From Flavobacterium shii (GTDB lineage: Bacteria > Bacteroidota > Bacteroidia > Flavobacteriales > Flavobacteriaceae), in contig NZ_JAOZEW010000021.1 of assembly GCF_025847235.1 (NCBI RefSeq), positions 1 to 64,000 of the forward strand: a stretch of 64,000 nucleotides of DNA. Reading direction: 5' to 3'. The position numbers and the translations under genes are program-made. Under the pieces are notes generated by a model. It saw only the letters and a program-made list of their open reading frames with translations. It ran no database searches and had not been told where the DNA came from. Shown here piece by piece: positions 8,248-16,909 of the stretch (its first letter is position 1; the number at the start of each line of letters is the position of its first letter).

Positions 8248-8955
8248 ATGTTACATAAAGACAAAATATCAAAACTAAAAGTAATCGCATTTGATGCCGA
8301 TGATACTTTATTTGTAAATGAACCATATTTTCAGGAAACAGAACAGAAATTTTGTGTCTTGATGGAAGATTATCTTTCGCATCAAGGATTATCACAAGAA
8401 TTATTTAAAACCGAAATTCAGAATCTATCATTATATGGTTACGGAATTAAGGGATATATTCTTTCGATGATTGAAGCTGCGATACAGATTTCGAATAATA
8501 CGATTTCTATCGAGGTTATTGGAAAAATCATTCAGTACGGCAAAGAATTGCTTGAAAAACCTATCGATTTACTAGATGGTGTTGAAGAAACTTTACAAGC
8601 ACTTCATGGTAAATACAAACTTGTTGTTGCCACAAAAGGAGATTTAAAAGACCAACACAGTAAATTACATCGTTCTGGTTTGGGACATTATTTTCACCAT
8701 ATCGAAGTAATGTCAGACAAGCAAGAAGTTGATTATAAAAAACTATTAAAACGTTTAGACATTAAAGCCGATGAATTCCTAATGATTGGAAACTCGTTAA
8801 AATCGGATGTTTTACCTGTTTTAGGAATTGGAGGATATGCTGTACATATTCCGTTTCACACGACTTGGGAACACGAAAAAATAAGTCACAAAGTAGAGCA
8901 CGAAAACTTCTTTACTTTTGAAAAAATAACCGAAGTAGTAAATAAATTAATATAA
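8248..8955 (+). CDS. HAD-superfamily hydrolase
   Basis: 235 aa. Motif I is FDADDT (nucleophile D16, acid/base D18), motif II is VVATKG, the lysine motif lies in DKQEVDYKK and motif III is IGNSLKSDV. A helical cap domain occupies about residues 25-105, as in subfamily I phosphatases of the phosphoglycolate-phosphatase/YjjG type. The substrate is unknown. Its stop codon overlaps the start codon of the next gene (ATAATG), so the two are translationally coupled. Confidence 0.88.
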   Translation: MLHKDKISKLKVIAFDADDTLFVNEPYFQETEQKFCVLMEDYLSHQGLSQELFKTEIQNLSLYGYGIKGYILSMIEAAIQISNNTISIEVIGKIIQYGKELLEKPIDLLDGVEETLQALHGKYKLVVATKGDLKDQHSKLHRSGLGHYFHHIEVMSDKQEVDYKKLLKRLDIKADEFLMIGNSLKSDVLPVLGIGGYAVHIPFHTTWEHEKISHKVEHENFFTFEKITEVVNKLI

Positions 8956-9629
8956 TGAAAACCCTTTTAGATCTGGATAATTGGAACAGAAAAGGACACT
9001 TTCTGTTTTTTAAACAAATGGATGAACCTTTTTTTGGTGTAACCGTCGAGATCGATTGTACAATTGCTTACGCAAACGCCAAGAACTTAAAGACTTCTTT
9101 TTTTATTTATTACCTACATAAAACATTAGTTGCTATAAATGCTATTGAATCTTTTCGTTATCGAATTGCCGGCGACCAGGTTTACATACATGACAACATT
9201 GGTGGTTCGGCAACAATTGGTCGTGAAGATGGCACTTTTGGTTTCTCTTTAATTGACTACGATTCTGATTTTAGAATATTCGAAAAAATTGCATCGGCCG
9301 AAATCGAACGCGTACAAAATACAACGGGACTTTTTACACTAACATTTAATGAAGAAAACATCATTCATTTTTCGGCAATTCCGTGGATAAATTTCACTTC
9401 ACTTTCTCATGCTCGGAGTTATTCTTTTCACGATAGCTGCCCGAAAGTTTCTTTTGGAAAAATGATGATTTCAGAAACTGGAAAAAGAATATTTTCTATG
9501 TCTGTTCACGTACATCATGGCCTGATAGACGCTTTACATGTAGGTCAATTTGTAGATCATTTTCAAGAACTAATGAATTCTCAATCAACAAAACCCATCA
9601 TAATACCTAAAAGTCAGCTACATAGCTGA
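8955..9629 (+). CDS. Chloramphenicol-acetyltransferase-like protein
   Basis: 224 aa, about the length of a type A CAT monomer. The catalytic region reads VHVHHGLIDALHVGQF, with the HHxxxD core at residues 187-192; the usual HHxxxDG ends in Ala here. The fold match runs from the N-terminal YxxFxxMDEPFF region to the end. Related proteins in Bacteroidota are widespread and not proven to confer resistance, so the acceptor should be left open. It is translationally coupled to the HAD gene. Confidence 0.8.
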   Translation: MKTLLDLDNWNRKGHFLFFKQMDEPFFGVTVEIDCTIAYANAKNLKTSFFIYYLHKTLVAINAIESFRYRIAGDQVYIHDNIGGSATIGREDGTFGFSLIDYDSDFRIFEKIASAEIERVQNTTGLFTLTFNEENIIHFSAIPWINFTSLSHARSYSFHDSCPKVSFGKMMISETGKRIFSMSVHVHHGLIDALHVGQFVDHFQELMNSQSTKPIIIPKSQLHS

Positions 9630-9690
9630 ATTTTTTATTGCCAATTCTCATTAAACAATTTGACTTATACTGTTGCTTAAATGTCTTTTA

Positions 9691-9718
9691 TTGGATAGGG
9701 AATTTTCTGATAAATTTG
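9691..9718 (+). promoter_or_regulatory. Promoter of the OmpA-family gene
   Basis: TTG at 9691-9693, then 17 bases, then TAAATTTG at 9711-9718. This is a complete flavobacterial promoter. A start near 9724 leaves a 28-base leader before the ATG at 9752, which argues against the longer frame starting at 9638. Confidence 0.75.
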
Positions 9719-9751
9719 TTTGTTTGGGTAACTTTAAAAATCCCAATAAAA

Positions 9752-10891
9752 ATGAAAAAAATTGTAATCACTCTCGCTTTTGCTTTAGGTCTAACAGGCT
9801 TACATGCACAATCGAGAACAGAGAAAACTACTGGAAATGATTTTAACAAATGGTCTATAGATTTAGCAGGTGGTTTCAACAAGCCACAACGCCCAATGAC
9901 TTCAGATTATTTCACTTCGACACCGAGTCCATATGTTGCCGATTTAGGTGTGCGATACATGTTTAATAACAAATTTGGTTTAAAAGCCGATTTTGGATAC
10001 AACAGTTTTACAGGTAAAAATAATTCTATCGACTTCGATTCTAAATATTACAGAGCCGATTTACAAGCTGTAGCCAACTTAGGAAGAATCATGAACTTCG
10101 AAACCTGGACTAAAACAATTGGTTTATTAGGACATGCCGGTTTTGGTTTGGCTCAACTTGAGAATAAAGACTTACATGTTAAGGACCGAATGGGTAATTT
10201 CATTGCTGGTGTAACTGGTCAAATCAGACTTTCGGATCGATTTGCTCTAACCGGAGATTTTACAACAATCCTTAATGCATCTCAAAATGCCAGTTTCGAT
10301 GGTGCGACTACTGGAGACACAAGAGGATTTACAGGAATTCTTTTTAATGGTACTGTAGGATTAAATGTTTACTTAGGTAAAAATATAAAACATGCCGACT
10401 GGATTGTAATTTTACCAAATGCAGATGAAATTTCGGCATTAGAAAGCAAAGTAGCTGGCCTTGAAGTTTTGGCAAATAAAACACCTGAGAAACAAGTTAT
10501 TATAGATAAAGTAGTAGCCCCAGTTGTAGTGGTAGAAAAAGATCTTATGAAGGAAATGATTAACGACAAATATTACAGCGTTTATTTTGACTTTAACAAA
10601 TCGACTCCAATAGAAAATTCTACTGCTGCTATAGATGTTGTTCTAACTTATTTAAGAAAAAACCCTTCGGCTTCTCTTGATATTCTAGGTTATGCAGATC
10701 AAGTTGGTAAATCAGAGTATAATGAGAAATTATCAAACTTAAGAGCCACCAATGTTAAAACTATCCTTGAAAAATCGGGTATCTCGCCTTCTAGATTAAA
10801 TGTTATCCCTAACGGAGCTGATACATCTATCCAAAAAGATTCTGAGGAAGCAAGAAGATTAGCAAGAAGAGTTACTTTTAGAGTAAAATAA
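9752..10891 (+). CDS. OmpA-family outer-membrane protein
   Basis: 379 aa from the ATG at 9752; the frame stays open to 9638 but that extension lies upstream of the promoter. MKKIVITLAFALGLTGLHAQ is a signal peptide. Residues about 25-210 look like an outer-membrane beta-barrel (alternating polar/aromatic strands, VADLGVRYMFNNKFGLKADFGY). The last 110 residues are an OmpA peptidoglycan-binding domain (YSVYFDFNKSTP, LDILGYADQVG, NLRATNVKTIL, RRVTFRVK). It probably ties the outer membrane to the wall. It has its own promoter and terminator, suggesting an abundant monocistronic product. Confidence 0.9.
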   Translation: MKKIVITLAFALGLTGLHAQSRTEKTTGNDFNKWSIDLAGGFNKPQRPMTSDYFTSTPSPYVADLGVRYMFNNKFGLKADFGYNSFTGKNNSIDFDSKYYRADLQAVANLGRIMNFETWTKTIGLLGHAGFGLAQLENKDLHVKDRMGNFIAGVTGQIRLSDRFALTGDFTTILNASQNASFDGATTGDTRGFTGILFNGTVGLNVYLGKNIKHADWIVILPNADEISALESKVAGLEVLANKTPEKQVIIDKVVAPVVVVEKDLMKEMINDKYYSVYFDFNKSTPIENSTAAIDVVLTYLRKNPSASLDILGYADQVGKSEYNEKLSNLRATNVKTILEKSGISPSRLNVIPNGADTSIQKDSEEARRLARRVTFRVK

Positions 10892-10914
10892 ATTCTTTTT
10901 TAAATTAAAATCAT

Positions 10915-10948
10915 GCCCTAAGAGAAATTTCTTTTAGGGCTTTTTTTT
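10915..10948 (+). terminator. Terminator of the OmpA-family gene
   Basis: GCCCTAA...TTAGGGC stem extended by AGAAATTTCT in the loop region and followed by eight T residues. Confidence 0.85.
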
Positions 10949-11135
10949 ATACTTTAAAACGAGTCTTAATTTAATATCTACAAAGCAATATATTTCTATT
11001 CAACTCTTACATAAAGCCTTCCAAAAACAATAAACAAAGCATATTGTATTTAGTCTGAATCTGAATTGTTCAAATCGAGTTGATGGTTTCCTTGAATTGC
11101 TTAATTTTTTTTAACTTTACAAAAAACTCACGATT

Positions 11136-11654
11136 ATGTTATCAAAAAATATAGAAACAGCGCTAAACAAGCAAATTCGTATAGAAGCAGAGTCTTCACA
11201 AACTTATTTATCAATGGCTTGTTGGGCAGAAGCACATGGACTAGAAGGAATTGCTGAATTTATGTATACACAATCTGATGAAGAACGTGCACATATGCTA
11301 AAACTAGTTCGTTATGTTAACGAACGTGGAGGAGCAACTACAATTACCGACCTTAAAGCACCAAAAACCAGCTACGCAACTTTTAAAGAAATGTTTGAAG
11401 AGTTATACAAACATGAATTGTTTGTTTCTGAATCTATAAACGAATTAGTACATATTACTTTCTCCGAGAAAGATTATGCTACTCATAACTTCTTACAATG
11501 GTACGTTGCAGAACAAATTGAAGAGGAAGCTACAGCTAAATCTATCCTGGATAAAATTAACTTAATTGGCGATGATAAAGGTGGCTTATACCTATTCGAC
11601 CGTGATATCCAGCAACTAACTGTTACAAGTTCTATTGCAATTAATCCAAAATAG
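11136..11654 (+). CDS. ftnA: Non-haem ferritin
   Basis: 172 aa iron-storage protein forming a 24-mer in the cytoplasm. All ferroxidase-centre residues known from E. coli FtnA are present at identical positions: E17, Y24, E50, H53, E94, Q127 and E130. This confirms both the start codon and the bacterial non-haem (FtnA) type rather than bacterioferritin, which would carry a haem-ligating Met. A near-consensus -7 element TAACTTTA lies at 11112-11119, about 17 bases before the ATG. Confidence 0.95.
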   Translation: MLSKNIETALNKQIRIEAESSQTYLSMACWAEAHGLEGIAEFMYTQSDEERAHMLKLVRYVNERGGATTITDLKAPKTSYATFKEMFEELYKHELFVSESINELVHITFSEKDYATHNFLQWYVAEQIEEEATAKSILDKINLIGDDKGGLYLFDRDIQQLTVTSSIAINPK

Positions 11655-11686
11655 TTAAAGTTTATTTAGAATATATAAAAATAACT

Positions 11687-11694
11687 TATATTTG
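11687..11694 (+). promoter_or_regulatory. Promoter of the Lys/Cys-rich small protein
   Basis: TATATTTG is a perfect -7 element. A start near 11700 leaves about 20 bases before the TTG start at 11721. Confidence 0.6.
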
Positions 11695-11720
11695 CATCAG
11701 TTTTTTAATTCACAGGAAAA

Positions 11721-11912
11721 TTGGGCAAGAAAGATAAGGTTAAAGACAAGGACAAAAAAAAGGATAAAAAGAAAAAGAAGAAAAAAGAGATCCTTGATAA
11801 AATTAAACGTGCTGAAAATTGCAAGTCGAGTTGTTGCGAAAAATACAAAAAAAACGAAAACAAGCGTTGTAGCCGTTGCCCAATGTTTGATTTAATCAAA
11901 AAAGTTGCTTAA
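11721..11912 (+). CDS. Lys-rich small protein with a Cys cluster, 63 aa
   Basis: Starts with TTG at 11721, giving MGKKDKVKDKDKKK. The first 24 residues are almost only Lys and Asp. The second half has C34, C38, C39, C50 and C53 (CxxxCC-x10-CxxC), a plausible zinc or Fe-S site. The pair of a dedicated promoter and a terminator, plus the ordered Cys spacing, supports it as real. Strong positive charge suggests RNA, DNA or ribosome contact; that is inference. Overlapping frames at 11692 and 11705 are shadows. Confidence 0.7.
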   Translation: MGKKDKVKDKDKKKDKKKKKKKEILDKIKRAENCKSSCCEKYKKNENKRCSRCPMFDLIKKVA

Positions 11913-11931
11913 CACTATTTATAGATATACA

Positions 11932-11962
11932 AAATGCTCTCTTAATCGAGGGCATTTTTTTT
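11932..11962 (+). terminator. Terminator after the Lys/Cys-rich gene
   Basis: ATGCTCTC / GAGGGCAT stem with one G-T pair and a six-base loop, followed by a run of eight T. Confidence 0.8.
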
Positions 11963-12021
11963 ATGAAAAAATTCTTTTCCCAGGATAATTATAAGCAGGT
12001 ACCACTAACCCAATATGCCTA

Positions 12022-12501
12022 ATGAAAACTAAACACATACCCTTTCTAGAACGACTAGATTTTTTTATCATACTAATTAGTCTAGCCTTATTATTTTTTT
12101 CAAGTATATTCATCTGCATCTTTGGATACGAGATGTCTAATTTTGACAAAGTATATTACCCTATCCTTATACCGTTATTCATTTCCTGTTTATTCTTTTC
12201 TCTGGGATTATATAGCTTCATAAAGACATATAAAAAAGCGATTATTTTTATAAATGAAATTCAAATAGACAACAAAACTATAATCCTAAAAGGCTTAATA
12301 TATAATACACCTTGGGAGAAATCTCTAGCCATCAAAAATATCGATATTAGTCTGAAAGAACAAACGAACAGAAAACCATATACCTATCATTTAGAATTCA
12401 TTGATGAAGACGATACCAAGTATTCTATCAATACATCTCTTTATTGGACTTATCCTGAAATCTTAGCTATATATAAAGACATTAAGAACTCTCAGAAATA
12501 A
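12022..12501 (+). CDS. Membrane protein with a soluble C-terminal domain, 159 aa
   Basis: Two transmembrane helices (about residues 13-36 and 47-68) form a hairpin, followed by a soluble beta-rich part (IDNKTIILKGLIYNTPWEKSLAIKNIDISLKE). The layout of two helices plus a small beta domain resembles bacterial PH-like membrane proteins, but no signature is clear enough to assign it. No operon partner; the next gene is on the opposite strand. Function unknown. Confidence 0.6.
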   Translation: MKTKHIPFLERLDFFIILISLALLFFSSIFICIFGYEMSNFDKVYYPILIPLFISCLFFSLGLYSFIKTYKKAIIFINEIQIDNKTIILKGLIYNTPWEKSLAIKNIDISLKEQTNRKPYTYHLEFIDEDDTKYSINTSLYWTYPEILAIYKDIKNSQK

Positions 12502-12524
12502 GAATTTCTTCAATACTATAAATG

Positions 12525-12953
12525 CTAAAACTTCCTTTTTTGATAAGGAGTTCCTTCACCATCTTCGCAATAACTTTTTAGACTTAGCAGGAACATTGCC
12601 CAATTATAATTACACCATTGGTAAAATTCTGTCAGTTCGCGCCAATCAAAGTGTTTGAGAACAACAGATGTTACTCCATTTTTTTCTGTTAAGTCAAATG
12701 AAATCTTCGTTCCAACCCACTCTGGATCCGACTCTACACATTCCCATAATATTCTTTGATTTGGAACCAATTCTAACACTTTCATTTTTGTGTTATCATT
12801 ATCTCCAAAATTAAATTCATTGATAAAACCCAATTCTGGCTTAACAATTAATTCTTCTGTCCAGACAGCTCCAAGTCCTGCTTGTGTTGTTAATGCCTTG
12901 TAAACTTCTGCAATGGGCGATTTGACGTAATTAATGTGCTCGATTTTTTCCAT
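12525..12953 (-). CDS. SRPBCC-domain (AHSA1-type) protein
   Basis: 142 aa. The pattern MEKIEHINYVKSPIAEVYKALTTQAGLGAVWTEE at the start and the late FDLTEKNGVTSVVLKHFDW, then YNWAMFLLSLKSYCEDGEG, are typical of AHSA1/SRPBCC domains, which form a hydrophobic cavity for small ligands. No catalytic function is implied. It converges with the preceding membrane protein, leaving only 23 bases between them. Confidence 0.85.
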   Translation of the reverse strand: MEKIEHINYVKSPIAEVYKALTTQAGLGAVWTEELIVKPELGFINEFNFGDNDNTKMKVLELVPNQRILWECVESDPEWVGTKISFDLTEKNGVTSVVLKHFDWRELTEFYQWCNYNWAMFLLSLKSYCEDGEGTPYQKRKF

Positions 12954-13146
12954 TTTTATGACTGATTATATTTTGCAAACACAAAGTTAAAAAGTTTTAT
13001 ATATCTCTGACAAAGAACCGCTTTAAAATAAAAACACATTTAAAAAGAGTTTATCTGAAGACAATAAAAATTCGAAAAAGTGTAAAATTAGCTTTAACAA
13101 AAAATGTCTAAAACAAAAAAAACCTCTTCTTTCGAAGAGGTTTTTG

Positions 13147-13226
13147 TACCCGGAGCCGGAGTCGAACCGGCACGGTTTCCCACAGGTGTTTGAGACCAGC
13201 GCGTCTACCAATTCCGCCATCCGGGC
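13147..13226 (-). tRNA. tRNA-Leu, anticodon CAA
   Basis: On the minus strand the sequence begins GCCCGGATGGCGGAATTGG and ends with the T-arm GGTTCGACTCC and acceptor strand TCCGGGT plus A. The loop CTCAAAC gives anticodon CAA. A long variable arm (class II) is present between the anticodon and T arms. One T-T mismatch is visible in the anticodon stem. The CCA end is not encoded. A promoter mirrored to that of prs lies upstream at 13331-13338. Confidence 0.92.
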
Positions 13227-13326
13227 TTAGCAGACGAAAAAAAATCTTTTTTAAAAATTAAAAGCGATTCTTTTAACGCAATAGAACAGTTTTTATCCTT
13301 ATAATAAACTCTTGTTCCTTTAACAC

Positions 13327-13415
13327 GGTGCAAATTTATAAAAATATTTTACATTTTCTAACAAAATACTTAAAAATTTCCTTTCAGTGTTCAATAAATT
13401 TTATAAATTTGCACC
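13327..13415. promoter_or_regulatory. Mirrored divergent promoters for tRNA-Leu (-) and prs (+)
   Basis: Bases 13327-13343 and 13399-13415 are a perfect 17-bp inverted repeat. Each arm contains TAAATTTG, at 13404-13411 on the plus strand and 13338-13331 on the minus strand, followed by CACC at the start-site region. The plus copy fits prs with a leader of about 46 bases; the minus copy fits the tRNA gene at 13226. Confidence 0.8.
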
Positions 13416-13462
13416 TCGTTAAAACGACGCACACACAACTAACTACAAAACAACAAATTATA

Positions 13463-14404
13463 ATGTCGCACCTAGAACCAGAAGCTAAAATTTTTGCGTG
13501 TTCAAAAAGTGTTTATCTTGCCGAAAAAATTGCAAAGCAATATGGGATACCGTTAGGCAAGGTTACAATGTCTACTTATAGCGATGGCGAATTTCAGCCA
13601 TCATATGAAGAGTCTATCAGAGGGTTACGTGTATTTATTGTTTGTTCAACTTTTCCAACAGCAGATAATTTAATGGAATTGTTACTAATGATCGATGCTG
13701 CAAAGCGTGCATCGGCCAGACATATTACAGCTGTAATGCCTTATTTTGGTTGGGCTAGACAAGATAGAAAAGACAAACCAAGAGTGCCGATTGGAGCTAA
13801 ACTAGTTGCCAATCTATTAGATGCTGCAGGAGCAACAAGAGTTATGACAATGGATTTGCATGCAGATCAAATTCAAGGATTCTTTGAAAAACCAGTAGAT
13901 CATCTTTTTGCCTCAACAATCTTTTTACCATATGTAGAAAGTTTAGGTTTAGAGAATTTAACAATCGCTTCTCCAGATATGGGAGGTTCAAAAAGAGCTT
14001 ATGCTTATTCTAAATTTTTAGAATCGGATGTAGTGATTTGTTACAAACAAAGAAAAGTTGCCAATATTATCGACACCATGGAATTAATCGGTGAAGTAAA
14101 AGGCAGAAACGTAATATTGGTAGACGACATGATCGATACCGGTGGTACATTAGCGAAAGCAGCCGATTTAATGATCGAAAAAGGAGCATTAAGTGTTAGA
14201 GCAATCTGTACACATGCTATTTTATCTGGCGATGCCTATGAGAAAATAGAGAATTCTAAATTAAGCGAATTAATCGTAACAGATTCAATTCCGCTAAAAA
14301 AGGAATCAAAAAAAATAAGAGTGTTGAGTTGTGCACCTCTTTTTGCTGAAGTTATGCACATGGTGCACCACAACAATTCCATTAGTGGAAAATTTATAAT
14401 GTAA
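13463..14404 (+). CDS. prs: Ribose-phosphate pyrophosphokinase
   Basis: 313 aa from the ATG at 13463; the longer frame to 13328 would include the promoter and is rejected. It makes PRPP from ribose 5-phosphate and ATP. Visible motifs include YSDGEFQPSYEESIRG, the ATP-binding WARQDRKDKPR, the flexible-loop region FFEKPVDHL and the PRPP loop VDDMIDTGGT (about 219-228). PRPP feeds purF and other enzymes encoded further along. rplY follows, probably cotranscribed, as is common in bacteria. Confidence 0.96.
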   Translation: MSHLEPEAKIFACSKSVYLAEKIAKQYGIPLGKVTMSTYSDGEFQPSYEESIRGLRVFIVCSTFPTADNLMELLLMIDAAKRASARHITAVMPYFGWARQDRKDKPRVPIGAKLVANLLDAAGATRVMTMDLHADQIQGFFEKPVDHLFASTIFLPYVESLGLENLTIASPDMGGSKRAYAYSKFLESDVVICYKQRKVANIIDTMELIGEVKGRNVILVDDMIDTGGTLAKAADLMIEKGALSVRAICTHAILSGDAYEKIENSKLSELIVTDSIPLKKESKKIRVLSCAPLFAEVMHMVHHNNSISGKFIM

Positions 14405-14522
14405 AAGCAGTAAACTTTAGGCAGTAAGCCATAAGCATTGTTACACATTAAAAAAAAGCCTAAAGTCAAGTACTTAAAGCTAAAGAAACAAGAATATTTA
14501 TTAATAACTATATTTTTTTACA

Positions 14523-15134
14523 ATGAAATCGATTACAATTAAAGGATCAGAAAGAGAAAGCGTGGGTAAAGTGTCAACTAAAGCCTTACGTAATGCTGGA
14601 TTGGTTCCTTGCGTATTATACGGAGGAAATCAGGCAGTTCATTTCTCAGCAGAAGTTATGGCATTTAAAAACTTGGTTTACACTCCAAACGCACACACAG
14701 TTGTGATTGAGCTTGGAAAAGGAAAATCATTCAATGCAATCTTACAAGACATTCAAGTACACCCAGTATCTGACAAAATTTTACACATTGACTTCTTTCA
14801 ATTATTTGATGACAAAGAAATCACTATGGAAGTTCCAGTAAAAATCGTTGGCACATCTAAAGGTGTTCTAGGTGGAGGTGTTTTACGTTTAAACACTCGT
14901 AAACTTAAAGTAAAAGCATTACCTAAAAACCTTCCGGATTTTGTTGAAGCAGACATTACTCCACTTGAAATGGGTAACAAATTGTACGTTACTAAAGTTG
15001 GTGCTCCAGAATACAAAATTATGCACCCAGAAAACACTGTTGTTGCTCAAGTAAGAATTTCTCGTGCTGCTATGAAAGCTGCTCAAGAAGCTGCAAAAGC
15101 TGCAAAAGCTCCTGCAAAAGGAAAGAAAAAATAA
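14523..15134 (+). CDS. rplY: Ribosomal protein L25, long Ctc form
   Basis: 203 aa, so the long TL5/Ctc form with an extra C-terminal beta domain rather than the 94-aa E. coli form. The 5S-rRNA-binding domain is at the start (RESVGKVSTKALRNAGLVPCVLYGG) and the second domain begins near residue 100 (EVPVKIVGTSKGVLGGGVL). An Ala/Lys-rich tail closes the protein. It follows prs by about 120 bases with a weak inverted repeat (14415-14422 with 14458-14465) between them. Confidence 0.94.
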   Translation: MKSITIKGSERESVGKVSTKALRNAGLVPCVLYGGNQAVHFSAEVMAFKNLVYTPNAHTVVIELGKGKSFNAILQDIQVHPVSDKILHIDFFQLFDDKEITMEVPVKIVGTSKGVLGGGVLRLNTRKLKVKALPKNLPDFVEADITPLEMGNKLYVTKVGAPEYKIMHPENTVVAQVRISRAAMKAAQEAAKAAKAPAKGKKK

Positions 15135-15156
15135 TTTTTTTCAAACAATTACAAAA

Positions 15157-15187
15157 AACATCAGTTGCAAAACTGGTGTTTTTTTTT
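15157..15187 (+). terminator. Terminator after rplY
   Basis: AACATCAGTT / AACTGGTGTT stem with a short GCA loop and a long T-run. It ends the prs-rplY transcript. Confidence 0.85.
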
Positions 15188-15237
15188 GCCCTATATTTTC
15201 CAGGAGCAGAATCTTCACAATTTCAAACAACCTAAAC

Positions 15238-15302
15238 TCCTGCTATCCGCTATATCTTTTATTTTGAAAAGAAAATAAAAGGATGCCGCTACTATCAGGG
15301 CT
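15238..15302. repeat. Interspersed hairpin repeat
   Basis: Two arms, CCTGCTATCCGCTATATC and GGATGCCGCTACTATCAGG, flank a 12-bp A+T hairpin. The G+C-rich arms stand out from the surroundings and resemble the repeat at the left edge of the window. The rest of the 372-base gap up to pth holds only further degenerate repeat sequence. Confidence 0.55.
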
Positions 15303-15493
15303 AGCAATTACGTTTCGTTTTTTCATTGGCCCAAAGACCCAAAGACTCTGAGGTTTTAATAAAAATATCAAAATCTACACTCCTTTTTCCTTGAACGCTC
15401 CTTTCGGTTATAAACCCACACATAAAAAAAATACCTCATCATCTAATTGACACATTTTCTAATTATCCGATTGCCTTATTACTCAATTAACCG

Positions 15494-15501
15494 TACTTTT
15501 G
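15494..15501 (+). promoter_or_regulatory. -7 element of pth
   Basis: TACTTTTG is a full match. Transcription would begin near 15506, almost on the ATG at 15507 and 60 bases before the ATG at 15567. Confidence 0.55.
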
Positions 15502-15506
15502 CATTT

Positions 15507-16133
15507 ATGATAAAATGGATAACAAACCTGTTTTCATCAACAAAAACAGAAGAGAAATCAGATTATATGAAGAAATTTTTAATCGTAGGATTAGGCAATA
15601 TCGGAGCCGAATATGTAAATACAAGACATAATATAGGTTTTAAAATAGTCGACTTTTTAGCACGAAAAGAAAATATATCTTTCGAAACCGTAAAACTAGG
15701 CTCACTTGCTGAATACAAATTTAAAGGGAGAACATTTTTACTTTTAAAACCGAATACTTACATGAACCTAAGTGGGAAAGCCGTAAAATATTGGATGGAC
15801 AAAGAAAACATTCCGTTAGAAAACATCATGGTAATTACTGACGATCTTAATCTTTCATTTGGAACGATCCGCATTAAACCAAAAGGAAGCGACGGAGGCC
15901 ATAACGGACTCAAAAACATTAACTTGGTCTTAAACACACAACAATACACCCGTTTTAGATTCGGGATAAGTGATGAGTTTAAAAAAGGCCAACAAGTAGA
16001 TTACGTTTTAGGCGAATGGGATGAAACCGAAAAAGCAAAACTCCCTGAACGTCTGGAAATAGCATCCGAAATCATTAAGTCTTTTGGAACTGCCGGACTC
16101 GAAAACACTATGACAACTTATAACGGAAAATAA
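15507..16133 (+). CDS. pth: Peptidyl-tRNA hydrolase
   Basis: Cleaves peptidyl-tRNA released from stalled ribosomes. Counted from the internal ATG at 15567 the protein is 188 aa, the normal family length, and catalytic H21 lies in NTRHNIGF with a key aspartate pair in ITDDLN near 93. The earlier ATG at 15507 adds a 20-residue extension MIKWITNLFSS...; the promoter at 15494 permits it only as a near-leaderless start. I keep the longer model but the 15567 start is equally defensible. The still longer frame to 15447 lies upstream of the promoter. Confidence 0.9.
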   Translation: MIKWITNLFSSTKTEEKSDYMKKFLIVGLGNIGAEYVNTRHNIGFKIVDFLARKENISFETVKLGSLAEYKFKGRTFLLLKPNTYMNLSGKAVKYWMDKENIPLENIMVITDDLNLSFGTIRIKPKGSDGGHNGLKNINLVLNTQQYTRFRFGISDEFKKGQQVDYVLGEWDETEKAKLPERLEIASEIIKSFGTAGLENTMTTYNGK

Positions 16134-16228
16134 GAAATTCTAAAAATATAAGTCCTAGAAAATCAAATTATCAATTAATTTAATTTAATTATAGTCAAAT
16201 AGTATTTTCAATTCCAAAGTTAAATGTA

Positions 16229-16236
16229 TAAATTTG
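16229..16236 (+). promoter_or_regulatory. -7 element of the superoxide dismutase gene
   Basis: TAAATTTG, 37 bases before the ATG; no convincing -33 element is seen. Confidence 0.6.
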
Positions 16237-16273
16237 GATTAAATTTAATTATAAATCATAAAACAATAATATT

Positions 16274-16882
16274 ATGGCTTTCGAATTACCACAATTACCT
16301 TATGCGTATGACGCATTAGAACCACATATTGATGCTCGTACGATGGAAATCCACTATACAAAACATCACAATGCTTACACAACAAATCTTAACGCTGCAA
16401 TTGCAGGTACAGATTTAGAAGGAAAAACAATAGAAAACATCTTAATCAACTTAGATAAAAAAAACGCGGCAGTTCGTAATAACGGTGGCGGATATTACAA
16501 TCATAACTTATTCTGGACAGTAATGTCACCAAACGGAGGCGGATTACCTACAGGAGATTTATTAGCAGCTATCGAAGCTTCTTTTGGAACTTTTGAAGAA
16601 TTCAAAGCTAAGTTTGCAAAAGCCGGAGCTACACAATTCGGTTCTGGATGGGCTTGGTTATGCGTGCTTAAAGGAGGAAAGTTAGACGTTTGCGGAACAC
16701 CAAACCAAGATAATCCATTAATGCCGGAAGTAGGTTGTGAAGGAACTCCAATTTTAGGAATGGATGTTTGGGAACATGCTTACTACCTAAACTACCAAAA
16801 CAGAAGACCTGATTATATTGAAGCTTTTTTCAGTGTAATTAACTGGACTGAAGTTGCTAGAAGATATGCTTTAGACAAATAG
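16274..16882 (+). CDS. sod: Superoxide dismutase, Fe/Mn family
   Basis: 202 aa cytoplasmic enzyme without signal peptide. The metal ligands are H27, H77, D164 and H168, the last two in DVWEHAYY. The residue before the second ligand motif is Gly (GGGYYNHNLFW) and the outer-sphere glutamine is Q145 in NQDNPL. That arrangement is the Mn-type pattern; Fe-type enzymes place the Gln in the earlier motif. Cambialistic activity is possible. Own promoter and terminator indicate a single-gene unit. Confidence 0.93.
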   Translation: MAFELPQLPYAYDALEPHIDARTMEIHYTKHHNAYTTNLNAAIAGTDLEGKTIENILINLDKKNAAVRNNGGGYYNHNLFWTVMSPNGGGLPTGDLLAAIEASFGTFEEFKAKFAKAGATQFGSGWAWLCVLKGGKLDVCGTPNQDNPLMPEVGCEGTPILGMDVWEHAYYLNYQNRRPDYIEAFFSVINWTEVARRYALDK

Positions 16883-16909
16883 TCGAAAATAGAACAAAGA
16901 GTAAAGAAA

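Noticed and set aside
9638..9751. Longer N-terminus for the OmpA-family gene
   Set aside because: The extension is upstream of a complete promoter and would hide the signal peptide.
12200..12480. Bacterial PH domain call for the 159-aa membrane protein
   Set aside because: Topology fits but no motif is firm, so no domain name was given.
13328..13462. Longer N-terminus for prs
   Set aside because: The extra part would cover the promoter at 13404-13411 and gives sequence unlike any Prs start.
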